Shown here: piece by piece, positions 10,730-24,299 of the stretch
Layout: the number at the start of each line of letters is the position of its first letter
Position numbering within the stretch: the stretch's first letter is position 1
Source of the DNA: Hermodice carunculata
Taxonomy: Eukaryota > Annelida > Polychaeta > Eunicida > Amphinomidae
Length of the DNA: 64,000 bases
Direction: 5' to 3'
Assembly (NCBI GenBank): GCA_964020975.1
Contig: OZ026626.1
Location: 15,918,171 to 15,982,170 of the forward strand
Program-made: the position numbers and the translations under genes
Notes under the pieces: generated by a model
Told to the model about the DNA's origin: nothing
Database searches by the model: none
Seen by the model: only the letters and a program-made list of their open reading frames with translations

Positions 10730-13430
10730 TAATGCAATATGTCAAAAGATTAACATAATTGGTTTGTGCTTTTTATCAAAAAAATGCCTGGAACTTTCAT
10801 GGATACCCTCAATTCTCTCAACAATTTGAAATGTCAACTTTATTCTAAATTTTCACTTACTGTTTCAATTTTGACTTCTCTGAAATTGATCTTTGACTTC
10901 AAACACGAATGAATAAGCTTGCCTAGACATCGCTCTATTTGGTCAGGCGGTGGTGCTGCTTTTATGTTCTCGGTTGAAACAGTAACCAGTTGGCTGTGAT
11001 TTGCTGGAGTATATGTTCTCATTAGTACCTTTACAATAATAGTGCACTTGCATCCTATTATATTTTTGATATGATGTTATAATAAAGTGGACTCTGCGAA
11101 AACGTGGTTGCCGCGACATACCACTTTATGTGCCGTGATGTAACATTCCAAATATCACATTGGCTTTCCATTATGCTGCAATGAACTACCAACACATGTG
11201 GGCCCTTGATTTCTGTTTCAGCATCATTGTGTATAATGTACGCACCTGCCCAGGAAAATTCTACACTTCGTTTCCAGCATAAAAATTAGGAGGAGCTGAA
11301 AGCAATGCACCCAATTAGTTGTATAAGAATACCAGCGCAAACCAAATACACATTGGAGTGTTTGAACCTCCAAAGCTTTGTTTTCCACTAAAATAAGTGG
11401 TAATTTACACAAGACGGTCAAATTGACATGATAAGATACAGGCTTCTGACTGTTTTGCTCATTTAATAAAGTGATCACAGCAAATTTTTACAAAATACAC
11501 TTACGACAATTCAATGTTTGCTTTTTGGTTCCAGATTCCTATGCTAGTAACCATCGTTGATATTAAATGACAAGGCAATTCAAGTACATATGTAGTCACT
11601 ATCCGTATTTGCTGCCTATGCTGCGACAACCAAATGTAGCAAAGCTACCAAACTTATCATGTCATTAGTCCACAATTATTATCCCAATGATCCTCACAAA
11701 TGTGGTGGCAAGTCGATGAAATTCCTTGGCTTAAACATGTTTTATTTATAAAAAAAAAAAAAAAAAAACAATTGTCCAAGCGGCTCGTCAGCCTATATGA
11801 AGGCCTCTTGTAATTTTTTACTAGTTTTTCAACATATTTTATTGCAAAAGAAAAGCAATTGTCTGACAGCATGCAGATCATTCATAGACACCCGCAGTAA
11901 ATGTTCCTCCAGATGACCACAACCACAGAACCAGTGCCACTGAGTACTAATAATAATACCAAGACATCAAATTCCTCTGAGTCCACACCCAAAATGAACT
12001 CACCACACCAAAAAAGACCTATTACAACTATTGCACGGGCCTTGCATTTTGGAAAGCTTTATCCCCAAAACTAGTTCATGTAGAACACGAACTGTTTCTA
12101 AATCTGCCCAACACAGGATGACACTTGCCTGCTTGCCATAGTTTTTCTCTTTCAATGGTGATAGATTGATTAGTCACATCAGCACAACCAACCAATCACA
12201 TTTGCTGGGCATCGTCCATCTTGCTCCATGAGGTTTTCCATGTTCAAAAAAATCTATTTGTCCACAATAATATGCGTAACCACCGCTGTCAGTAAGCCTT
12301 TGTCCATGGAAACACTTGTTCATCTACACACACCAACAGCTAGCTCTCTTTCAAATGTGCAAACTTCAATGCAGCAACTAAATTTGTTTTTAATTTAAAT
12401 AAAGAGGGATAATGAAAATGTGGGCTAGCTGTACGCATATCTTAGCCTACGCCTATTGTTCAGTGACGCATACTACTGGAGTAAGCATGGTGCTTTATCT
12501 GATTTTATTGCATTGTCACACTACCCAGGCGCGTGTCCAGGATTTTCAGCAGAGGGGAGCCCAATCACGGTTAATTGACAACCTTGACTCGCAGTGTTCA
12601 GAATCCATTACATCCACATTTGAAGTGTAATGAAGCATGCATTGTTGGAAAGCCAAAACACTTCAGATATATTTGATTGCATTGTGGCAATGACTTTAAG
12701 CTCACGTGTTGATAGAGGGACGAGAAAAAGTAAACAAGAAGACTGTAGCAGTCACGTGCTCAGCAGGCGTTGGATGCATAGATTAAAGTAATGGTGTAAC
12801 TTTCAGAATAAGATAAGTGTTACATATACCTTTAGGAAATCCATTTCCAAATATCCAAGTACTGGCTTAATAATTCCGAAGTCATTGTTACCGAGATTAT
12901 AAAGCCTATATGTCTGTAAAAAAATGACAACACTAAAAAACACACTTTCCTTTATTAGTTCAACATTTTGAAGGCCAGGTTTTGTACTCTGTCAACAGCT
13001 TTCCTCAGCTAAAATGTGTACCCTTACCTATTATTCATAATTTCGCAAATTCGTTAAAAGAAGAAAATGGCTGCAGCTGCATCTTTTGAACAACTTTAAT
13101 GGAGATTGAGAATCAATATATTTCTACCCAATTTGAAGAGAGTGTAGCATGCGGTTTGGAAAAAATCGGAAAAATTAAATCACACAACAAAATACGGGTG
13201 TAAGCATTTACCTATAAGTGTGCGATTTAAAAATTTGGAAAATAAGGGGAACAACATCACTTAGTAAGCAAGTCCGTTTTGTCCTCCCACAACGGAAATT
13301 ATTACCGAAGTACAGCATATCCTATGTGACGGTTTCAAAAAGTCTAAAATAGCAAGACACACAAACATTGTTCATTAAACACCGAAAAGACTGAAGCGCT
13401 ACCTGTTAAAGAAATTTTACTCTCAGGGTG
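10730..13430. other. Intergenic or intronic stretch, no gene recognised
   Basis: Only short chance frames. A small imperfect palindrome (ATAATAAAGTGG near 11079 against CCACTTTATG near 11121) may be a MITE remnant. Near 12530 GCGTGTCCAGGATTTTCAGC resembles a dispersed repeat fragment of marine invertebrates; this is from memory and unconfirmed. Confidence 0.45.
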
Positions 13431-13489
13431 AAAAAAATGTCGCTGCGCAAATTTCTGGCAATTGACCGAGCCGTTTTATACAAGATGAT

Positions 13490-14190
13490 TTGGGGCTGTG
13501 ACCTTTGCAGCAACACAGTATATGATCTCTTGTGTACATACCATCAAGTTTGAAGTAAACCTGATTGCTGGTTTTAAAGACGCAATCGATAATGTAGAGC
13601 ACCATTGTAATCTCCACTGACTCACATCATTATAATAGACAGGGATGAATGCATTTACAGGAAATCACATAAACTGATAACGAAAACACCATTAAAACTA
13701 GAAATTCCACAGCAATACCACCTATTTACAACCTATTTTGACACTTCTATAAAGAATTTTTTTTTATCAAATTTCAGCAAAACGTCAGGGACCGTTTTCG
13801 ACACACACAAAAAAGGAAAAACTACACACAAGACTCTTGCAATATTTGATCAATAAATAAACACTTTTTTAAAAAATTTTAATACCCAGCTTGAAGGATA
13901 CCAAGTTTGAAGGGGATCTGACAACCGGTTTTGGAGGAAACTAACATATAATGTGAAACGATGATGCTGTCGACGCCGACAGCGGATGCCGAAACAAGAC
14001 AAAACAACTGCTAATTTGTGAATAATCTGAGGTAAATATCCAAAAGGTATGAGCTATTCAACATTCTTGGTAGAAACTGCTCCAAGGTAGATCCGTATGA
14101 AGTTTGAAAAAGATCTGACCAACGGTTTGGAGATGGATTTAGAACAAGTAACTGTGCACCGATGACTGGTTGATGAAGACGACATCCTTT
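13490..14190 (+). repeat. Three degenerate units of a dispersed repeat
   Basis: Units near 13548, 13905 and 14098 share the core AAGTTTGAAG...GATCTGA...CGGTTTGGAG, each followed within 40-60 bases by an alternating purine-rich GATGA/GACGAC segment. Identity between units is low, so they are old. Confidence 0.45.
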
Positions 14191-15134
14191 ATTACTGACA
14201 AGTCAGCTGTGCTAAAAGTGAGCATCAAGATATCTAGCCAATATATAAGCATATTTTATAGCGAAGTACATTGTGATATTGAACTTCTAGTGAACTGAAA
14301 ATATATAATTTAAACTCTGAAGAAATTGTGTTTGGAATGTCTATATTTTGATTTATTACTTATTATTACGAACAGATGTTTAAAGTTGAGGCAGTTAGTT
14401 ATCTAATGCAAGCCTTCCTCAATAGATCCTGTTACCAAATGTTATTTTCTCAGTAGTGACAGGCAGCTACTTGTTTTGTACATGGACCTTCACTTCTGCG
14501 CATACTTGAGGTTACTATGCACATTTGATTTGATTTATCGTTTTTCTGTGAAATGAAAATCCCTTGACCAGGATTAATTGTTGTGCACATATTGTCCCCT
14601 ACTTGCATTGCACCAATGCAGTACATTTTTAACGGTATAATCTTTAAAACTTGGACAATGCATCAATGGTTTTGTCAGGCAACTATTGAAAGTCTATGAT
14701 AATCAACTACATACGCTTAACGAAAATCTTACATTGAGCTCTTTTTGTTGCGTTTTTCATTTCTCTTTGCAACTGAGCAGAGTACACTGACATCATAGTA
14801 TTACAAAGCCCTTGTATTAGCGGTACTTTGCACGCTACTAGCACCCATAAGCTTATGCTTTTTGCCTCCCTGCTCTGCCGTTTGAAATATTTGTTGATTT
14901 CCTATTCAACATTTTTATGAGCTTGTATGACATATCAGGTATGTGTTTTGAACACGTTTTGTCCCAGACAGTCAATAGAATAACAATCTTTTAATGTTAG
15001 AAAATATAATAGTCATATTGGTATCACTCTGTTGACATTCACTGACTTCTGTATGCACAGCAAAATGTGATAATTTAAAAAAGAAACAAATAAACACAAG
15101 AAGTTTTGTTTGGAACAGTCCTGAATCGACAACA

Positions 15135-15188
15135 TGATGCTGCTGCTGTTGCTGCTGCTGCTGCTGATGATGATAATGATGATGATGA
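15135..15188. repeat. Compound trinucleotide repeat (CTG)n-(ATG)n
   Basis: CTG/GTTGCTG units pass directly into GATGAT units, the same kind of stepwise change seen on a larger scale at 21.07 kb. Confidence 0.9.
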
Positions 15189-15721
15189 AAAGTGTATGAG
15201 AGCAACTTCGGTCAAGATTATATTATCCAGGTAATGCAACTTGCTGGAACCATCTTTGCGTTTCGTATTTGACACGACTGGTATCATAGACGTTGGGGTA
15301 GTAGCGGTTTTTACGAGTAGAAACATGAAATCGGGAGGTCAGAGCGATCAAAGGTAGGTGAGTGGGTGCCCCCCCCCCCATTTTGCCACGTGCCTGCAAC
15401 CAAATAAAAACAGAATATGTTTTTTTTTTTTCAATCATCTCTATTGTAAATTTAGGCCATTTTGTGATGTTGTAACCGAGAGCATTGCACCGAGGGATTT
15501 TTTTTTTTTTTTTTTTGTTTGTTTGTTTTTGGCTTTTGTTTTTTGTTTTTTGTTTCTTTTTTATTATGAGAACGTACGAGGCAACAATATGTTCATACAA
15601 AGGAAAACACTTTCATTAAAAAAAAAAAAAAAAAAAACTCGAAATTTGACTATAAAATGACAAGGTGGTTTGTGGAAGGAATTGGCAATACAGTACGTGG
15701 ACAAAAATTGAACTTATCTGA

Positions 15722-15825
<104 letters not shown>

Positions 15826-16400
15826 GCTTTAAAGGTGCATCAGTTGAAACCAAGTGAAATGAGCATGACTTAAAGTGAAACATTCCATGAAAGTGACCAA
15901 ATGCACCAATGTGCTGCATCAGGATACATCGTCGTGCTGAAAATACTCCAGTCTAGGTCACCATAGAACTAATCAACAGAATGTGTTATGTGGCTCTGCA
16001 ATCATATTTTCCCTACTCCTGTCTTGACACTAATATCGTTTTAAGATTGTTACTCATTTTATAAAGCTGAAACCTCCGCATTCAATATATCTTAGGGCAC
16101 TTAGAAACCTCTGACCCCTTTTAGAAAATCCACTGAGAATTATATGACAATTACCTTTGCTTCCCGTTCTTTATCTCCCAATGGTTCCACTAGGTCTCCT
16201 TCTTCCTTCTTTTGGCCAATAGCGTGATGGATTGAAGCATTTTTGCACCATAATGCCTTATCCATTACACTGTTCGAAGTTGACGCTATTGTCGCCATTC
16301 TATATCTGTAAAAACTGGGACAAAACTGGATGGATCCGCAACAAAGGATCCTATTGCTGTATTATTTACAATGATCAAATGTTTCATGCATGCACAAGTT

Positions 16401-16517
<117 letters not shown>

Positions 16518-16784
16518 GGGTACGGGTGTATAAAAATCCATATGTCTTTGTATTTTGGCGTTTACATCAGATATCTGCATACTGTCAACAAGCACAATAA
16601 AATACTTATTTGCATGACATATTTTATTGTGTCTGGTCAGAGTATACATACACACATTTTACTTGCAGTGTGATATCTGTTCCATTAACTTGAAAAAACG
16701 TTTCTCGTTTCTGGCCAAAATCAAGTGAGGTTTAGATGGCTTACTGAGTAATATAATCACCCAAAACCACATACAATTTGTTTG

Positions 16785-16812
16785 TATGTGTGTGTGTGTT
16801 TGTGTATGTATG

Positions 16813-16846
<34 letters not shown>

Positions 16847-16847
16847 T

Positions 16848-16903
<56 letters not shown>
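16785..16903. repeat. (GT)n-(GTAT)n-(TA)n compound microsatellite
   Basis: Three simple repeats in series, each derivable from the next by single substitutions. Confidence 0.95.
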
Positions 16904-16905
<2 letters not shown>

Positions 16906-17491
16906 GTGCATGAAAGTTCCTTAAATACTTGGTTTTGTATGATGACAGTGGGGGGGGGGGGGGCGGCTGTACAGACCATCATGTCACACTTCAGAGCATC
17001 TTTGTATATACATCTTGGTTCAATATAATTTGTTTGGGTTTTCCTTTCGGTGCTTTCTCTATGTGGTTATGGGTGTAAAATATGTTAGCTGCACAATCTA
17101 TTCATGATCATCTCTAGTCATGTCTAGTATGCACTTGATATACTAGGGGTGTAATGAGCAATGCTACTAAATATACAGCCATTTAGACAACGGCAGTATC
17201 AGAAGCAAATGAAAACAATATACAACATTCACAAAAATGAAGAAAATATATCTAGAGCCGGTAAAGTACTATTATTCAATATATGTATGGCATACATTTT
17301 TATTCTAATTCCTCTTCCGTCCCTTGTGTGTATTATTCATGCTTTTGTTCGGAATTTGCAATGTGAGAGGGAAGCTGCGCATAATTACCAGCTGCTGTAT
17401 TGTCTTCGACTTTACTGCAGAAACAAGCTGAGTTTGCGGCTCTCTCTGTGCTTTGTACAATACTGTATTTTCCGCAATAGCCTTTAGTTGC

Positions 17492-17775
17492 TACAGTGCC
17501 GCCAGAAAGTTTTGCACCGTTTTCTCTGGCGGCCCCTCCGCGTGGTGCTCCCCAGGAACAACTAGTACAAGGGACTCCCGCAGAGAACACATTAAGGAAG
17601 TTTGATGTTAGTTACTCAGTGTGCTTCTTGTAGCTACCTGAAGGGCCCCTTTGGTCCTAAACTGGTTATGGTGTCAGACTTAAAATGTTTATCACACTTT
17701 GAAAAGTAGTACCTGCAAATGGTTCCACTGGTGACCCCCCAAAGTTTTCGAGCAAGACTTTCTGTCGGCACTGTA
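17492..17775. mobile_element. Tc1/mariner-type MITE, about 280 bp
   Basis: TACAGTGCCGCCAGAAAGT at the left and the inverted complement of CTTTCTGTCGGCACTGTA at the right are terminal inverted repeats matching for about 25 bases with two to three mismatches. TA at 17492-17493 and 17774-17775 is the expected target duplication. CAGTGCC termini are typical of Tc1-like elements. The interior has no transposase frame, so it is non-autonomous. Confidence 0.75.
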
Positions 17776-17789
17776 CGTATTCATTGCGC

Positions 17790-20700
17790 TCATGTACACT
17801 ATTTATAGGTGTTCTCATGTCAATAATACTGACGTATAATCTCATCCAAGAGAGCTTGTTTCAGTGAAGGAATGATCTTTGGTTGTGGTTCCCTTTCACG
17901 GACCCCCCTCACTTGTATGTTCCATGTATGTCTTCTAACATCTGTCGCATAGTAACAAGGAATCTTGGCAGCGAGGCTGGTCCGTGTGCCACGAAACCGT
18001 TCTCTATACTGTCTTTCAGTGTCACTTAAAGACTAGAAATTTGCTCCAAGCATCTCCGAAGAGAAGACATATTAATGATCTGCATGATATCATCTGTGTG
18101 CATTTCAGCATTCAGGTTTTTGAAAACAAACTGAAGCTTCACTCGGCCCTGAAACATTTTCCACCCTGTACCATACTGCCCCCACCCACCACAGTTTTTG
18201 ACTTCATATCCTATTACTTTGTCACAGCCTTTCGATAATCACATCCTTTGCGCAGATCTGTATATGCTTTAGAAACATTCTGGTAAAAGTTTCATGTAAT
18301 TAGGGTTATCCCGTTTGGAGAAGAAATAAAAAAAGCCCCAGTATTCAGAACTTTTTTAACAAAATAGAAAGAAAAAAATATGCAGTGCCATATGGTGGCC
18401 AAATGTGAACAACATGATTGCAACTGACCTTGTGCACAATGTTTTTCGAAGCAGCAATATTTCATTAAAATGCAAGAAAACAAAGTTTCATTAGAAATTC
18501 AATGCATCATCATTTCCTTTAGAAAGTTGTCAGAGGACCAAGTGTGAAATATATATATATATATACATATGTTAAAACCAAAACACTGCACACAACCTAT
18601 GTGAAAATATTGCATTACATGTACTGCATTTTTTTCCTCCATGTAAAAAGCAACTATACCTGATACATCTCTCAAAATTAGGTTTCCGGTCGTCAAAACT
18701 TTACATATCCGCATCATGTTTGCGTCACATTCGTCAGATTATACTCAGATAAATGTTCATGCCATTCCCTTACGTCGTATTGAGATGTCCAGAATAGCCT
18801 TATTAAACAAAACTTCTTTTGCAAAATACCCCCCCCCCCCAAAAAAAAAAAAAAAAAAAAAAAGAATGTAGCCTGTAATCATAGTCGCCAATCTTTGTAC
18901 TTTTCGATTCCAAAGAAAAACAGACAAACTGGTTATTCTTGAAAAAAAAAGAAATTTTCAATTTTATTAGCATAAATCAACTTTAAAATTCATTAAAAAA
19001 TTTGCAAAGTTTACGTTGCAAAACATAACAGGAACCACACGGAAACACTCATGTGTTAAATATAAACATTCGAGTCCCTGAAATGTTAAAGACAAATGGA
19101 CAAATGGGCAAGCAGACAATGGACCGATTTGAATTCCATAAGCTCTGCTGGTTACCAAGTTGTCCTTGCTAAAAGCTCTCAGACTCGATCATACTGAATT
19201 AAATTTTGAAAAATCTATGTTTGAATGTAAAATATGCCATCCTGATGTACTCAACATACAGATCAAACATCTTTTGATACAGCAAGGCTAATATATTCCA
19301 TTTTATGTGATGACCGAATATCTTAATTTTGTTAATTTTTGAATTTATCATTGACACGCATATTTGCCTAGAATAATATGCTCTCTTACATTACAAACAC
19401 ATATCTTAAAAGCTTCCCATTTACAAGACAACAACATTTTAAATTATTCGAGAAATATTCATTCAATTTAATTTATCCGACTCAGCTGTGAATGCAAGAT
19501 TCTCTTAAGAGACTACTATATTTTGTCCGCTACCATATGTACACTTGAAAGAAGACAAATTCTAAAAATATATATCGTATTGTACCCATTATTTGCGAGA
19601 CATCACTTTCAAATTTCAATAAGCACCAACTCTATATTGACCGTATTTTCGACGAATAAATGGTAGTGATAAAAACAAATATTTGATTCTCGCAGTTACA
19701 ACCTCTTAAGCAAACTCACTTTATATTTTGTTTGAATTTAATATTACTGGAGGCAGAATGCTTGCAGGCAAAGGCCGCCAACTAGATACCAAAATGGCCT
19801 GCGAGTCATATACGCAGATAGTAGATTGCCAAGTACTCCGAAGATGTTGACGAATTTTCCACTTGTGTGTTCTCAGTCTAATTTACGCTTTTCCAACTTT
19901 GATCATATATGCAAAATATCAATAGCCTGGCATTATTTTCGTTGCACGTCATTTCCTTTGTAACCTTTAAGTGGACCCACCAAGTGCACATATAAAAGCG
20001 AAACTTAAAATGAAAAACTGAAACAGCAGCTCTAAACTAATGCCGAAGTGTTTCAAATATTAACAGTTTTGGAGCATGTTTTAGTTTAGACAGGATTATA
20101 TAAAGGATTGGTTTGCACGGATGATATTTGTAGAGTTGTATGTGCTAAAAACACAAGTGCACATCTTGAGCAAGAAGAGATGACCACAGGAGAAAGGTTG
20201 TCTGACATGATATGTTAACATTACACACAAAGAGACTTGAATGTCGTGGGAAAGTAACAGTTAAGCGTCCGGTGGTGTTGCCGGTGGTGTTGCATAATAT
20301 GCTTTCAGAGCAGGTACCACTGTACACAGTATACATTTGAAAATAATTCCCTGGTGTTTTAAAGTAAATTTTAACACTAAAGCTGTGCAATCTCTTAGAA
20401 GAACTATCGTTCAGGCGCATCATTTCAACTTTTATATAATACGTCTTATTTTACAGATACCAGCCTGTTTGTTTCAAAAGAAAAGCAGTATATAAACAAA
20501 TATAAGGCACAAACAAAATTAATTAGTGTGATGTATATACAATACTGTTATATTATATTATAAAGTGACTGTTAAAAATGCAGATGGCGTTTTATGACCA
20601 AGCGCAAATTAGAGATTGTGTCTCAAACTGGCAAATGATACACAGACTTTTTAAACGGACGGCTAACATCAACATTTTGAAGAAAGTAATCAAGCAAACG

Positions 20701-21060
20701 CAAAAAAAAAAGAGAGAAAAAAAACCTATATTTTGGAGGCACTTTTGAAAAATACTATGGCCTCTTGTGATCCACTATAAATGTTACTGGGCAAGTTTCA
20801 AAGCAGTAGGCAGAAATAATGCTCTTGGCCCAATAATATAAAGAACGATTGGTTGTAAAGGAGGTGGGATGAATGCAACAAGAGCCAAGGAGAAATATTT
20901 CTGAAAAAGTAAAGCTTTACATTTTTAGCATTATGAAGGTACATTTCCATCTCGTTTTGATTATTGAGATTTGTTGGTAGACACGCAGTATTCATACAAG
21001 TAGGAGCTCGCATTGCCAATGCAAATTGAAGAAAAAAACTTTGATGCAGCCCAAGGATTG
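17790..21060. other. Intergenic or intronic stretch, no gene recognised
   Basis: AT-rich, with a C-run followed by an A-run at about 18829-18863, a short TA tract at 18549 and a repeated GGTGGTGTTGCCGGTGGTGTTGC at 20273. No coding region or RNA gene is supported. Confidence 0.5.
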
Positions 21061-21065
21061 TATTC

Positions 21066-21288
<223 letters not shown>

Positions 21289-22434
21289 TTGTTAGTTTCT
21301 ATAGATGTAGGGTAAATTGGTATTGCATGTGAAGTCGATATAACAAAACAAAACAAAAATCAAATGCGGGGCATGCTTCCATTGGAATGGGTGCATCAAT
21401 TGGAATGAATATGGTCTACATTATATATCATAGGTCAAAAGTGGAAAACTGTAGCCCAATACGATTTGAATACATTAATAACATATTTTAAATGCTCGCA
21501 TTGCCGTCAATAAATCATATGAATCTTTAAATATTGATTAGATACATAAGGTGTTTCCACCAAAATGCCCACTTCATATCATTGTCTCTAAAAGGCATTG
21601 TTTTTTAACGAAGAAGAAATAACTGAGTCAAAGCATTCCTGGGGGCAGCAACGTATCGGTTATAGCTCAGGTTCGTTTCAAATACATAGCAATCATGAAT
21701 AAGCCCTCAAATATTACCACTGGAAAAAAAGCATAATCTTATTTTTGCAACACATTGAGAGACAATAGATACAGTCATGAAAACACCTGAACTATAGTCT
21801 TTTCAGATAAACATATCGATATAAGAACAGAAGAAACCTATTTATTGTATTTTGAACATCTTTTTAGAGTACATCAAAACGCTGGCAATAAATACCCCAA
21901 ATGCTGGTGTTTACAAAGCAATTTCCAATTTCTATTTCATTTCAGGTTCAAAAAGATTCTTACCAGCCCCGTGGTCAATTAAGTATATAGGTTTGATAAG
22001 TTAGAAATGCAAATATCTCTGATATTTGGTCTACAAGCGAAGTTAGTTTTTGTTTGTGTGTGACTGCCTTTCTCATGAGGCGATACATAAATATTTCTTT
22101 TCTTTGGTTTAAATATGATTTTTTGGTAAACTTAATGCCGATGTTATGGAAATTATGAATATCTGCCTTTTGCTGCATTTAGCTGTACTCTTATTGTTAG
22201 GTGGGAATTTATGAATGTGGGTAATTCTTTTTAGTATAGACACATTTGTTTTACATGAATTGTGAAAGAAGTCAAGTATAAATATATTCTGAACTTTGTC
22301 ATAAATACTTCATTGGCTATCCTGTACTGTGGCCTGTTTTCCCGAGATCATAGTTATAATGGAGGTACAGTGTGTTTGTTATGTTCCAGATTCATCAAAG
22401 TCAGAAAAAAAGATGCTGGCCAAGTTTCTTATTC

Positions 22435-23945
22435 AGCTGTCGGCTCAGCTGACCGACATATCATGAACACCAAAAAGTGCCAGGCCTACCTTGCCTCTTT
22501 TTGTATTTAACTCAAGTGTTAAACTCTGGGTTTACAGTGGCTAGGCCTCAGTGTTTGGGGAAAAAACTGACTTTTGCAATTAATGAAGAGTATTTCAAAG
22601 GTTGAGATAATGATCTAAAACTACCAGTTGCCTTTTTTGGGGTGACTGCCTGTCTCAAATAAGGAGTTAGACGTGTGGTAAATGGTAACTATTTCAAAGC
22701 TTGAGATGATCAGTTTAAACCCAGTGTTTGCCTCTTCTGGATAGCTGCTTGTCTCGAATTTGGAGTGGCATGTGCAGTGAATGAAGAACATTTCAACATT
22801 TTAGATGGTGGGGTTAAAACCACCATCTGATATTGTGAGCGACTCCCTTTCTCAAGTGAGGACTGATATTTGTTTCTTCAAATTGCTTTTAAAGCTTCAG
22901 CTTGATCTGGTAAGTCTTGTTTATTTGCTGCTTGTTGCATTTGACTTCACTTTCATTGTTGGGGTGGAATTGACACACGTAGATAGATTGCACTAGCTTC
23001 ACGAACTAACAAGTCAAAAGGACTAAAGATATAGGATAAACTGTATTCGCTGCATCTAGCTTGTCAATACTAAGCATGACGGAACACAAACACGTGAAAA
23101 TACCGTTTTCCTGGAGAGATGGCCCTCTCCAAAGTGTCTCTCATTTTTTTTAACTTTTAAGTGGAATTATGCCTGATATAATAAAAATATCACATTTCTT
23201 CAAACTTGTATCCCAAATGTGCATCTTATTAAAAAAATCGAAGTTATTAGAAAGTTATCCTATTTGCATGTGACAAGTTTCACTCGGAAGTTAATCATAG
23301 AGCACCTTGAAAACCGACGGCATTTTTTCTTTATCTTGGCGCTTCATGCATGGCTAGTTTTCTTTATCTTAATCCTTGGTGCAACGCAAAGCTGGTTCAA
23401 CAATACGTGATTTTAGTTTCATATTATTACAAATATGTAAAGTCGGGAAAACAAAGATGCATATATTACCTTGGTGAAGGCACTGGCACAAAACATTCGC
23501 ACATGTAATGCCACAGTCAAAAAATATGAACGCAATGGCTGCTAGTATAGATAGTATTGTTGTTAGGGAGCCAAATAGTACAGAAACACATGATCCACAC
23601 TCATTAATTCCAAACCCAACAATGAGGGCAAAGAGATTTCAGACTTGCCAAAGCATCAACATATCTCCTCCAATACCAATGTGAAGAAACAAACCCCACT
23701 CCTGACTTGAGACAGGCAGTCACCCATAAAAGGCAACTGGTGGTTTTACACCGGTCCTCTCAACCTTAGAAATATTCACCATTAACTGCAGAAACTAGTT
23801 CTTTTTCCAAAATGTATAGGCCTAACCACCCAAAACACAAATTTCATTTCTTCTGCCAAAAATAAAAAGAGACCTGTTAGGCCTATCACCTTTTAGTTCT
23901 CCCGACGTGTCGGTCAGCTAAGTTTAAAGTAAAGTTGTTAGCCAC
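22435..23945. repeat. Large imperfect inverted repeat (foldback element)
   Basis: The left arm (about 22435-22990) contains CAGCTGACCGACA, then AGGCCTA, and about three tandem units carrying TTTCAAAGGTTGAGAT, CCAGTTGCC and TGACTGCCTGTCTCAA. It ends TTTCATTGTTGGGG. The right arm (about 23600-23945) carries the same blocks in reverse complement and reverse order, with only one copy of the tandem unit. The loop is about 600 bases. A third partial copy is at 41150-41222. No transposase is seen, so this is probably a non-autonomous DNA element with subterminal repeats. Confidence 0.6.
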
Positions 23946-24111
23946 TAACAGTGAATATACACACATTTTGTGAAAGACTGCTACCGATTTAAGTCTTACT
24001 ATGCATCTTATGTGGCTTGCTCAGACTAGGGTCCATAAACGCAGAGCAACTAGGCCCAGCCACTGACTCCTACCATGCACAACCAGAAGGATCCCACTTT
24101 GATGTATACTT

Positions 24112-24294
<183 letters not shown>

Positions 24295-24299
24295 AATGC

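Noticed and set aside
11073-11146. Short palindrome as a complete MITE
   Set aside because: Pairing is interrupted and only about 70 bases long; no target duplication.
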